From: an uncultured Candidatus Nemicrothrix sp.
Lineage (GTDB): Bacteria; Actinomycetota; Acidimicrobiia; Acidimicrobiales; UBA8592
DNA length: 31,013 nt
Assembly: GCA_913046155.1 (NCBI GenBank)
Contig: CAJWRY010000004.1
Span: forward strand, 1-31,013
Reading direction: 5' to 3'
In this document: one piece after another, positions 24,015-31,013 of the stretch
How the letters are laid out: each line of letters opens with the position of its first letter
Numbering within the stretch: the stretch's first letter is position 1
The notes under the pieces: generated by a model
What the model saw: the letters and a program-made list of their open reading frames with translations, nothing else
Told to the model about the DNA's origin: nothing
The model's database searches: none
Translations under genes and position numbers: made by a program

Positions 24015-25055
24015 ATGAAAGACGATTCTGAAATAACTATTCTCACTAATTCTGTGACATCAATTGCTGGGCATTGGGATGAGGGAGATCCATTCGTAGA
24101 TCCAGCAGAAATCAAAGCTGTTTTGGGGTGGGAGATAAAGCCAGAGGGTTTATGCAAAGATGATATTTGCATCCCTGTTAATCATGAGCAGAGTATCAAC
24201 CATCAGGAGCGCTATAACCTCCGCACAGTAGCGCATTTAACTGGACACCCGACTCTTATTTCTCAAGAGTTGAAAACCATAACTATCGGTCAACCCGCTA
24301 GCCTTCGGTCCTCCGCTCTAAGAGATAAGAGAGCGCCGGATTTTATACTTCCAGATATTGAAGGAGTCGATCGAGCTTTCTCCGACTGGGCAGGGAAAAA
24401 AAGGCTCCTTGTTGCATTCTCTAGTTGGTGAGGTTGCGCATTTGACTTGCCAGGTTGGCAAGAACTGCATGAAGAATTACAAGAAGAGGGATTCACTGTA
24501 ATAGCTGTTGCTATTGACGAGAACTTAGATTCAATTATTGAATTAGCAAACGGAGTAACTTACCCAGTCCTAATGGATAAAGATCATCTACTCACTGAGC
24601 TATTCGCGATAAGTAACGTCCCCTCGGTTATATGGATTGATGAGGATGGAAAGATCTCCCGACCTGCAGCAAGCGAGTTTGGCACTGACACTTTCAGTGA
24701 AATAACTGGAATTAGTCGCGAAGGGCATATGCAGCAAGTTCGCGAATGGGTTAGAGATGAAACTTTGCCGGAAGATGCAAGTTTCATTGTTGATGATCTA
24801 TCCGATGAAGAAATTCAAGCCAGACTCCATTTCAGATTGGCAGCGCACTTGCGAAGAAACAACATGATTGCTGAATCCGAGAAGCATTTTGATTACGCCA
24901 TTGAGTTGGCTCCATTGGACTTTACAATAGCTCGCGCGAGTATGCCTTTACGTGGCGGTGACCCATTCGGTGAGGAATTTTTTGAGCTGTACCAAAAGTA
25001 CCAAGATGCCGGCTCCCCATTTCATGGAATACCGCGAAAGAACCAGACAAGTTAA
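24015..25055 (+). CDS. Selenocysteine-containing thioredoxin-fold (redoxin) protein, UGA at codon 139
   Basis: Read through an in-frame TGA (24429-24431), this is a 346-residue protein. Residues 1-105 are a domain I cannot name, with a C-x4-C pair (Cys47, Cys52). A thioredoxin/AhpC-TSA-like domain (about 106-235) begins RAPDFILPDIEG and has the active site F-S-S-W-U139-G-C141 and the expected cis-proline in NVPSVIWIDEDG (Pro203). The C-terminus (about 250-346) looks like a short helical TPR-type repeat. Sec sits exactly where thioredoxins have their first Cys, after the Trp, with a resolving Cys two residues on. A SECIS-type hairpin follows the UGA. A frameshift or nonsense mutation is unlikely, because both halves continue one fold in one frame. 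TGA is an ordinary stop elsewhere in this window. The role is probably thiol-disulfide exchange or peroxide reduction. It starts one base after the acyl-CoA dehydrogenase stop. Confidence 0.88.
24429..24462 (+). promoter_or_regulatory. UGA codon plus bacterial SECIS-like hairpin
   Basis: Twenty bases lie between the TGA (24429-24431) and the apical loop of a hairpin. Its stem is six perfect pairs, CTTGCC (24446-24451) with GGCAAG (24457-24462), around the five-base loop AGGTT. A G within the first two loop bases, followed by G and U, is what SelB recognises in E. coli fdhF, and the distance fits bacterial SECIS elements. The hairpin is translated as the residues after the active site. selA, selB, selC and selD are not in this window. 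Confidence 0.85.
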
Positions 25056-25062
25056 ATAGCAG

Positions 25063-25617
25063 TCAGCTATGCATACCTTCAGCTGAAATTACCCGTTGAC
25101 TGACTTCAACAAGTTGCTCCTCCTTTACCTCAAATGAAGCGACTTTTTCCGCTTTATGAAGGCCTGACTGCATTTTTCCGGTAACTATATCAATAGCAGT
25201 ACCCTCAATTACAGGTATCAAAGCAATTGCTCTAAAGCCCTTATCATTTCCAGGAGAAGGTCTTTTCGTTTCTGTAATAAGTTGTTTCGACTGCCAGACC
25301 CATTCTTGATCTACGCTGACAAAACGACACCGATGATTTCCTGCGCTTTTTGAAACTAACGCTCCAGGGCAAACAAGAAATTTTCCTTCTATCCATGGGT
25401 TAACTCCTAAGCCCGAACGGTCAAAAGCAATTTCAAAGGCTTGCTGAATTATGGACTCGTGATCACCGGACCGTATCGCTCTTTGCAGGAGTTCTTGTTG
25501 CATTTCTCCATGAAGTGTTTGTAATTCAATATCAGAAAGTCCCTCTATAAAGAAAGACCACATAGCACTTTCATTCATGGCATTATCTCGGCCGCTATCG
25601 TTTGATTCGCTATCCAT
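25063..25617 (-). CDS. Protein of unknown function
   Basis: A 184-residue soluble protein I do not recognise. The N-terminus is Ser/Asp/Asn-rich. A helical stretch (FFIEGLSDIELQTLHGEMQQELLQ, then a second helix) follows, and a mixed segment with three Cys residues and aromatic residues (GKFLVCPGALV, HRCRFVSVDQEWVW, GFRAIALIPV) completes it. There is no signal peptide and no membrane segment. The start may be ATG 25617 or the internal ATG 39 bases later; neither has a clear ribosome-binding site. It converges with the selenoprotein gene (seven bases apart) and is divergent from the alpha/beta hydrolase. Confidence 0.65.
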   Translation of the reverse strand: MDSESNDSGRDNAMNESAMWSFFIEGLSDIELQTLHGEMQQELLQRAIRSGDHESIIQQAFEIAFDRSGLGVNPWIEGKFLVCPGALVSKSAGNHRCRFVSVDQEWVWQSKQLITETKRPSPGNDKGFRAIALIPVIEGTAIDIVTGKMQSGLHKAEKVASFEVKEEQLVEVSQRVISAEGMHS

Positions 25618-25708
25618 TTCTATATTCTGCCATTAGCCTGTGCCATTTAATGACTTATAGTTGTATTGATAGAGCTATTTTGTACACAAGAAGCGAGAAA
25701 GGCATCAG

Positions 25709-26668
25709 ATGGGACTTTGGCATCAGGATTGGGAAGAATACGGAAATTCACTCCAACTCGCTCTTGGAGGTGCTGGAGCCACAGATTCAAGTTCCGAAGA
25801 GACAGCAGAATTAACAGCAATTGAATATGTGCAACTAATGAGGGATACTCTCGCTGCCACGACTTTTGAGCTTGACGATGAAGCACTTGATACAACTATT
25901 GAAGGAGTTCCCTGTAGGGTCTTAAAGCCACAAGGCGAGATCAAAGGTGTATATCTACATTTTCACGGTGGGGGTATGGTGGCTGGAGCGGCCTTTATGG
26001 GAGATGTCGAAAATAGGCATATAGCCAATACATTTAACCTTGCAGTGATTTCAGTTGATTACCGGTTAGCACCTGAGCACCCATTTCCTGCAGCATTAGA
26101 CGATAGTTATTCTGTTTCAAAATGGGTAATTACTAATGCTTTGGAAGAGTTTGGGACTCGTTCAATTATTATCGGGGGAGAATCTGCAGGAGCTTACCTA
26201 GCTTTGATGACATTAATAGAAGCAAGAGATTCTTTTGAGGTGAATGAGGTGCAAGAGTTTATTGGAGCAAATCTCACATTTGGGATTTTTGACTGGAGTG
26301 GAACTCCATCGCAGCTCGGAAGTCGCCCTTTCTCAGATGACTTTGACGTGCTTTCTCCGCAGATTATTAATTTCCTATCTTCCCAATACCTTCCAGACAA
26401 AAGCATTCAAGACCGAAGGAGTCCACAAATTTCTCCCATGTACGCAAATCTCTCTGGGTTACCAGATGCATTGTTCTGTGTTGGGACAGCTGATCATCTT
26501 CTTGATGACACTCTTTTCATGGCGAATAGATGGAGAGCGGCAGGCAATGACTGTGAGCTTATTGTCTTCCCCAGAGCTCCCCACGCTTTCACTATGTTCC
26601 CTTCGCAGTTCGTGGAGTTATTCTCTACGCAGCGTGATAGCTGGTTTAAGAGAATTCTCGGCGAATAA
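25709..26668 (+). CDS. Alpha/beta hydrolase, hormone-sensitive-lipase (HSL) family esterase
   Basis: A 319-residue carboxylic-ester hydrolase. The oxyanion-hole motif HGGG (86-89) and the nucleophile elbow GESAG (Ser159) are followed by the acid Asp262 (in TADHLLDD) and the base His292 (in PHAF), giving a complete triad in the right order and spacing for the HSL (type IV esterase) family. DYRLAPEHPFPAAL near 117-130 is a family hallmark. No signal peptide is visible, so it should act in the cytoplasm on small acyl esters. GAAAGG lies six bases before the ATG. It stands alone, divergent from the unknown gene and one base from the convergent MFS gene. Confidence 0.93.
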   Translation: MGLWHQDWEEYGNSLQLALGGAGATDSSSEETAELTAIEYVQLMRDTLAATTFELDDEALDTTIEGVPCRVLKPQGEIKGVYLHFHGGGMVAGAAFMGDVENRHIANTFNLAVISVDYRLAPEHPFPAALDDSYSVSKWVITNALEEFGTRSIIIGGESAGAYLALMTLIEARDSFEVNEVQEFIGANLTFGIFDWSGTPSQLGSRPFSDDFDVLSPQIINFLSSQYLPDKSIQDRRSPQISPMYANLSGLPDALFCVGTADHLLDDTLFMANRWRAAGNDCELIVFPRAPHAFTMFPSQFVELFSTQRDSWFKRILGE

Positions 26669-26669
26669 G

Positions 26670-27920
26670 CTAGCTCGGAGGAGGTCGAACTTCCGAGAAG
26701 CTTTTTACATTACTTAAGGCAGGGAAGAACTTCCACCAAATAACCACTGCCGCTAGCGTTCCAAAGCCCCCGAATAAGATAGCTCCAACCAATCCGAATG
26801 CAGCGGCTGTTAGCCCGGATTCAACAGCTCCTAGTTCATTGGATGCCCCGATAAAGACACCTTCAACTGCGAGTACTCGACCTCTCATCTCTTCTGGAGT
26901 TGCTAATGGGACAAGGCTGGCACGTATATAGACTGAAATCGCATCAGCTCCGGATAGAACCATAAGTGCTAGAAATGCGATAACGAAATTCGTGGCTAAC
27001 CCAAGAACTATGGTACCTAGACCAAAAATTGCTACTGCTGACATCAAAGATCTACCGATATGCCTTTTCAAAGGCCTGATTGACAAGGTCACAGCTACCA
27101 GCGTTGCTCCGATACCGACAGCGGCTCTGAGCCAACCGAGGCCAACCGCACCAACACCCAAACGATTTTCTGCTATCGCAGGGAGTAAAGCTACAGCTCC
27201 ACCCAGAAGCACAGCAACTAAATCAAGGGAAATTGCTCCAAACAAAACAGGGCTCTTCCTAATGAACCTTAAACCTTCTTTTGCGTCTCTAAAAGCTTGC
27301 CTACCACCAGTGGTTCCCAGTCGCCGAATTGTAGATGGGCCAACTGCTAGCAAAAGCAGATTCGCAACGCAGTAAGAAATAACAGCTGCTAAGTATGGAA
27401 ATGAAGGCCCAATTACAAATATGAAGCCAAAAAGTGCAGGACCTACAATAATCCCAGCTTGGAAAGCCACTGACTTTAAAGCAACTACTCGCTCCACGAC
27501 ATCATCTGGGGCCCAATCAATAGGTAATGCGCGACTGGCAGGCATAGCAAAAGCTCTCCCAACACCAAAAAGTGCAATGAAAGCAAAAATAGGAAAAACG
27601 CCATCAGGGTCAGAGGCGACATAGAGAAAAAGCAGAAAAGAAGTTATTGCTTGCGCAATTAACGCAAGACTAAAGACCTTCCTCCTGTCGAAACGATCCG
27701 CAACAGGACCAGTGAACGGAGAAAGCAACGCAACGGGCAAGAATTCAGCGAGTCCTAGCAAACCAAGGTTTAATTCGCTCCCTGTCATATCGTAAACCTG
27801 TTTACCGACGATTGTGATCTGGCCTACCGTAGCAAGAGCTGAAAAGAACGAGGCCGTCAAAAGAATCCGAACCTTCACCGGCACTTGACCTACCGGCTCT
27901 TCTCCTTGTTTATCATTCAT
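26670..27920 (-). CDS. MFS transporter (EntS-like exporter family)
   Basis: A 416-residue membrane protein with about twelve hydrophobic helices. The N-terminal half contains the MFS loop 2-3 motif GPVADRFDRRKV near 71-82, and the GRAFAMPASRALPIDWAP segment is typical of the EntS/MFS_3 efflux group. The C-terminal half has a second, weaker copy. It probably exports a small hydrophobic molecule by proton antiport; the substrate is unknown. It lies 11 bases after the MBL-fold gene and is likely the last gene of a minus-strand operon with the enoyl-CoA hydratase and MBL-fold genes. Confidence 0.9.
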   Translation of the reverse strand: MNDKQGEEPVGQVPVKVRILLTASFFSALATVGQITIVGKQVYDMTGSELNLGLLGLAEFLPVALLSPFTGPVADRFDRRKVFSLALIAQAITSFLLFLYVASDPDGVFPIFAFIALFGVGRAFAMPASRALPIDWAPDDVVERVVALKSVAFQAGIIVGPALFGFIFVIGPSFPYLAAVISYCVANLLLLAVGPSTIRRLGTTGGRQAFRDAKEGLRFIRKSPVLFGAISLDLVAVLLGGAVALLPAIAENRLGVGAVGLGWLRAAVGIGATLVAVTLSIRPLKRHIGRSLMSAVAIFGLGTIVLGLATNFVIAFLALMVLSGADAISVYIRASLVPLATPEEMRGRVLAVEGVFIGASNELGAVESGLTAAAFGLVGAILFGGFGTLAAVVIWWKFFPALSNVKSFSEVRPPPS

Positions 27921-27931
27921 CTTCGAATTTC

Positions 27932-29260
27932 TTAATCTGTAATATTTTCAGATTCACGCATAGCAGCAGCAAAGATTCCTTTGCTCATGAGACTGCTCTC
28001 CTGAGATCTTCTTATCCGATATATTTCCGCACGTATACCATGAATCTCTTTACTATCAGGCTCCGCTAATGCCGCAAACTCAATAAGATGACAGGATAAC
28101 CTCAGATCACCATCCTCAGCTAGAAATTTTGCCCTATCCGCAAGTTGTTTAGCACCACCAGCCAAAACAGATAATTCCTTTGCTAGGTCTACTCTTGGAG
28201 AGGGTTTCAACGATGCTGGATCAGCATCCCACCACCCCCCGTACATACGCCATATGTTTCGAACAACGAATTCAGGTTCATCGTAAAGTGGCTGTAGCCA
28301 AGGAAGACCAAGCATCTCTTGGTCAACTTTAACCATATGCACAATATCATTTAATTGATATCCGTCATTCATGAGTTCCAAAGTCTCAGCAACCAAGGTT
28401 TCGAGAACATGCGCAAGGTCGCCTAGAACTCTGTTGATTCTTTCCGTTCCTTTGATTGGTAATCCATGTGCTGGAACGAGTAGCTCTGCTTCAAAAGTCA
28501 TCATTTCCCGTAATGCATTTGCCCATTCGAGAGGGTACCGCTGCACCTTCTGCGGATTCCCTGCATTGGGAAAAACCCAGAGTACTAAATCACCAGTTAC
28601 TAAAGTTTTAGTTTTTGGCACCCATGCCCAAGTATGGTCATCAGTCTCGCCCTTGCCATGATTAAATTCAATATCGAGACCACCAACTGATAGCTTCATT
28701 TCGTCTTGGTACACAACATCCGGCCATGCCATGTCTTCAGGCACAAACGAGGCGGAGCGTGTCGTTAGCCCCATCCCATGACGTGGAGAAACTCCACCAA
28801 ACTGCCGTTGATTTATTATGGTATTCCAACCGTCTGTTCGTTGATATCTTTCCAAACGTTTAGGAACATTCTCATGCCCGAAAACAGTAGGGTTTTCAAA
28901 ATTCCGACTTTCAGCGTCAGCGATCAGAGCCCCTGACCCTCCGACATGATCTAAGTGCCCATGTGTATACACCAGAGAATGGACCCTATCTGTATCCCAC
29001 TTTCGCAATGAATCAACAACTGCGACTCCGCTTTGCTTGCCACTTGCATCAAATAGGACAAGCCCCTCTTCAGTTCTAAAAGCGACCATATGGCTGAACG
29101 ATTCAACAATCGCTATATCATCTGCAAGCTCGCTGAGTTTATTAGTAACTCTATTAGTCGGCTCGACCGTGGCACATTCATCAATTACTTTTGACGACAG
29201 CTCTAGTGGGTTATCCGTAACGACCTTATTTAAGTCACGAGGTTTAGGATGCAATCCCAC
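27932..29260 (-). CDS. MBL-fold hydrolase with alkylsulfatase-type dimerisation region
   Basis: A 442-residue metallo-beta-lactamase-fold protein. The metal site THGHLDHVGG (His100, His102, Asp104, His105) is followed by candidate ligands His209 (GETDDH), Asp224 (VTGD) and His265 (PAHG). After the MBL domain, residues about 285-350 (NDGYQLNDIVHMVKV, then YDEPEFVVRNIWRMYGGWWDADP) resemble the alkylsulfatase dimerisation domain. The C-terminal SCP2-like domain of full-length SdsA1/BDS1 enzymes is absent or shortened. It could be a sulfatase-like or other ester hydrolase; the ligand pattern is more like ordinary MBL enzymes. The start is GTG, five bases after the enoyl-CoA hydratase stop. Confidence 0.85.
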   Translation of the reverse strand: MGLHPKPRDLNKVVTDNPLELSSKVIDECATVEPTNRVTNKLSELADDIAIVESFSHMVAFRTEEGLVLFDASGKQSGVAVVDSLRKWDTDRVHSLVYTHGHLDHVGGSGALIADAESRNFENPTVFGHENVPKRLERYQRTDGWNTIINQRQFGGVSPRHGMGLTTRSASFVPEDMAWPDVVYQDEMKLSVGGLDIEFNHGKGETDDHTWAWVPKTKTLVTGDLVLWVFPNAGNPQKVQRYPLEWANALREMMTFEAELLVPAHGLPIKGTERINRVLGDLAHVLETLVAETLELMNDGYQLNDIVHMVKVDQEMLGLPWLQPLYDEPEFVVRNIWRMYGGWWDADPASLKPSPRVDLAKELSVLAGGAKQLADRAKFLAEDGDLRLSCHLIEFAALAEPDSKEIHGIRAEIYRIRRSQESSLMSKGIFAAAMRESENITD

Positions 29261-29265
29261 TGAAC

Positions 29266-30051
29266 CTACTTCCTAGTGAAGGTCGCTTTACCTGGGCCAT
29301 GATCAAGGAAGCTTTGGACTCCGATCAATCTATCTTCAGTCTCAAAACAATCCCCAAAAGCCTCAGCTTCAAGCTTCAGGGCCTCATCAAGTGGTAAAGC
29401 AAGCCCATCCATCATCGCCCTTTTAATGAATTGGAGAGACTTGGGACCTCTCGCATATGATTTAGCCGCTTCTAAAGCTTGAGGATAGCAATCATCATCA
29501 GCGAATACAGCAGATACCAAACCTATTTGCAGTGCCTCGTCAGCCTTAACCTGGCGTCCGGAGTAGTTGATTTCTTTCGCTTTAGTAATACCTATCAGAC
29601 GCGTTAATCTTTGAGTTCCCCCAGCCCCTGGCAAAATACCGAGCAGTACTTCAGGTTGCCCAAACACAGCACTTTCACCAGCAAATCGAAAATCAGTTGC
29701 CATCGCTAATTCACACCCTCCGCCCAATGCGTATCCGTTTACAGCACTGATCGTTATTTGAGGAAGATTTTCCAATGCTAGAAGTGCGCCATGTAACAAT
29801 AGAGAGAATTCATGAGCTTCTTGTTTATTTTGCAATGTTGGAAACTCTTTTATATCTGCTCCCGCAGCAAATATTTTCGGACCACCCCAAACGACAACAG
29901 CACCAATATCTTGATTACTTGACAATTCCTCAGCTATTTCCTGTAACTCAGAAGCTAACTGCATGCTAATTGCGTTCATTGGTGGTCGCTCAATACGTAT
30001 CGTTGCTACCCCTGATTCAATATCATTTTCTAGGTTAACAAATTCTCCCAT
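29266..30051 (-). CDS. Enoyl-CoA hydratase/isomerase (crotonase family)
   Basis: A 261-residue crotonase. The oxyanion-hole segment FAAGADIKEF (61-70) and NGYALGGGCELAMATD (105-120) are present. The two catalytic glutamates of hydratases are both retained with the correct 20-residue spacing: Glu114 (GGCE) and Glu134 (GQPE), matching rat Glu144 and Glu164. It should therefore hydrate 2-enoyl-CoA in beta-oxidation. It is the first gene of a tight minus-strand group with the MBL-fold and MFS genes, although those partners are not standard beta-oxidation genes. A 65-base gap separates it from the glycerophosphodiesterase-like gene upstream. Confidence 0.94.
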   Translation of the reverse strand: MGEFVNLENDIESGVATIRIERPPMNAISMQLASELQEIAEELSSNQDIGAVVVWGGPKIFAAGADIKEFPTLQNKQEAHEFSLLLHGALLALENLPQITISAVNGYALGGGCELAMATDFRFAGESAVFGQPEVLLGILPGAGGTQRLTRLIGITKAKEINYSGRQVKADEALQIGLVSAVFADDDCYPQALEAAKSYARGPKSLQFIKRAMMDGLALPLDEALKLEAEAFGDCFETEDRLIGVQSFLDHGPGKATFTRK

Positions 30052-30116
30052 TATGACTCCTCTGTACTTTTGTGGGCACTGAGAGCATAGCCCAATAGGG
30101 CTTTAGGAACATCATC

Positions 30117-30884
30117 TCAAAAGTGAAAGCTATCTTTCATTTCCACGGGAAGGTTTGTAGTTATTGAATCAACGCCATTTGCAAACAGTGCGCTAAATAA
30201 ATCAGCATCATCAACCGTATAAACCCAGACTTCAAGACCTAAATTATGTATCTCTCTTATTATTTGTTTCGAAACATATCGATAATGCATATTGATGGCG
30301 ATAACTGATGACTCTCGACTCAGTGATCTAAATCGGTACCTCATATAGAGAGGAGCAATAAACTTTAGTGCCACAAAAAGTTGATCAACCTTTGATAAAT
30401 TCACCAGCACATTTAAGTCCGAGTTACTAACAACGGTCCGCCTTGCATCCGAAGGTTTCAAACCAGATAACACGATGCGATTTTGCAAATCAAGGTTATA
30501 AATTACTTGAGTTAGATCATCTTCAATTCGGCCTTCTTTGAGATCCAGGTTCCATTTAGTTTTCGTTCCGTAATTCTGTAATAGCTCTTCAACTAACGAG
30601 ACCTTTGTGTCAGTGATTTCGCCATCTTGCCCTCTAACAAAATAGTTCAATAACTCTTCAAGAGAAGTTTGGTTTACTTTCCCAGATCCAGAGGTGCTAG
30701 TTCCAAGACTTGGACCATGCAACGCCACCGAATACCCATCAGAAGTCACTGACACATCAATTTCGACCATTGTGCACTGATTCTCAATAGCAGACTTAAT
30801 AGCAGCACTTGAATTTTCAGGGCAACCAGACGAATTACCTTTATGAGCAATTATCTGATACTCATTCGTAACCCAATCTCCCAT
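30117..30884 (-). CDS. Glycerophosphodiester phosphodiesterase-like protein (variant active site)
   Basis: A 255-residue GDPD-type TIM barrel. The usual order of motifs is recognisable: AHKG (His14; normally HRG), CPENS (Glu23), VEIDVSVTSDG (Glu41, Asp43) and ALHG (His56; normally HD). The two catalytic histidines and the metal-binding Glu/Glu/Asp set are therefore present, but the Arg after the first His is Lys and the Asp after the second His is Gly. Later segments (KWNLDLKEG, LEVWVYTVDDADLFSALFANGVDSITTNLP) fit the family C-terminus. It would hydrolyse glycerophosphodiesters from lipids if active. There is no signal peptide, so it should be cytoplasmic. Confidence 0.82.
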   Translation of the reverse strand: MGDWVTNEYQIIAHKGNSSGCPENSSAAIKSAIENQCTMVEIDVSVTSDGYSVALHGPSLGTSTSGSGKVNQTSLEELLNYFVRGQDGEITDTKVSLVEELLQNYGTKTKWNLDLKEGRIEDDLTQVIYNLDLQNRIVLSGLKPSDARRTVVSNSDLNVLVNLSKVDQLFVALKFIAPLYMRYRFRSLSRESSVIAINMHYRYVSKQIIREIHNLGLEVWVYTVDDADLFSALFANGVDSITTNLPVEMKDSFHF

Positions 30885-31013
30885 TGCTATAGGCTACCGA
30901 AAGTCTCATATCAGTGACCACAAAACAATAAGTTCAATGATCAGGTTAATGATTCTCAAGATTAGATTAAATAACTGAAAGCTATGTGATCCTCTTCTAG
31001 TCTAGGAACGGAG
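30885..31013. other. Right-edge non-coding stretch
   Basis: The 129 bases upstream of the glycerophosphodiesterase-like gene hold no supported reading frame, hairpin or clear promoter. They should contain the leader of that gene and perhaps that of a gene beyond the window. Confidence 0.4.

Noticed and set aside
13861..24431. Genetic-code change with TGA read as an amino acid
   Set aside because: TGA is the normal stop of several intact genes here (the second permease gene, mutase small subunit, acyl-CoA dehydrogenase).
24015..25055. Nonsense mutation, frameshifted pseudogene or two separate genes at the TGA 24429-24431
   Set aside because: Both halves share one frame and one thioredoxin fold, the TGA sits at the catalytic position, and a SECIS-type hairpin follows.
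30089..30102. Small hairpin AGCCC/GGGCT between the GDPD-like and enoyl-CoA hydratase genes as a terminator
   Set aside because: Only five pairs and no T tract on either strand.
1..31013. CRISPR arrays, insertion sequences, prophage or rRNA genes
   Set aside because: No spaced direct-repeat array, transposase, integrase, structural phage gene or rRNA-like sequence was seen.

Overview
The window looks like a chromosomal segment of a moderately AT-rich free-living actinobacterium, most likely a marine or aquatic member of the Acidimicrobiia. That placement is an inference. It rests on an F420-type LLM oxidoreductase, a fragment of the mycothiol-pathway gene mshC, an MprAB/OmpR-style two-component pair, many acyl-CoA enzymes and frequent GTG/TTG starts. 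Coding density is very high. All seven convergent gene pairs are separated by 7 bases or fewer, or overlap.

Layout. Bases 1-480: a GC-rich, truncated mshC-like fragment that breaks into AT-rich sequence near base 65; it may be an assembly chimera or a transferred piece. 482-558: tRNA-Arg(CCT). 665-5167: cysS, a SpoU-family rRNA methyltransferase, a small unknown protein, a lipoprotein with two FKBP domains and a sugar-nucleotidyltransferase-like enzyme. 5171-9772 (minus strand): histidine kinase, response regulator and, upstream of them, an unusual protein in which an ABC-type ATPase domain is fused to a complete AceK (isocitrate dehydrogenase kinase/phosphatase). 9946-15993: a complete oligopeptide/dipeptide-type ABC transporter operon (binding lipoprotein, two permeases, two ATPases) with a strong hairpin after the binding protein. 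15990-18595 (minus): LLM oxidoreductase and acyl-CoA synthetase. 18746-21806: a B12-dependent acyl-CoA mutase operon (large subunit, cobalamin-binding small subunit, MeaB GTPase). Its active-site residues match isobutyryl-CoA mutase rather than methylmalonyl-CoA mutase. 22220-25055: a long-form acyl-CoA dehydrogenase followed after one base by a thioredoxin-fold protein with an in-frame UGA. 25063-31013: an unknown protein, an HSL-type hydrolase, then a minus-strand run of MFS exporter, MBL-fold hydrolase, enoyl-CoA hydratase and a glycerophosphodiesterase-like protein.

The two observations most worth attention are these. (1) The ABC-ATPase::AceK fusion keeps the nucleotide-binding P-loop, but the catalytic Glu, H-loop His and Q-loop Gln are all replaced, suggesting an ATP-sensing rather than ATP-hydrolysing domain attached to the TCA/glyoxylate switch enzyme. 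(2) The probable selenoprotein at 24015-25055 has its UGA directly after Trp in a thioredoxin active site (W-U-G-C), with a textbook bacterial SECIS hairpin 20 bases downstream. A gene caller would split it into two ORFs or call it a pseudogene.

Functionally, the central part reads as acyl-CoA handling: peptide or other solute uptake, acyl-CoA activation, carbon-skeleton rearrangement by the mutase, dehydrogenation and hydration. It sits next to a predicted regulator of carbon flux at isocitrate. No mobile elements, CRISPR arrays, rRNA genes or phage genes were seen.
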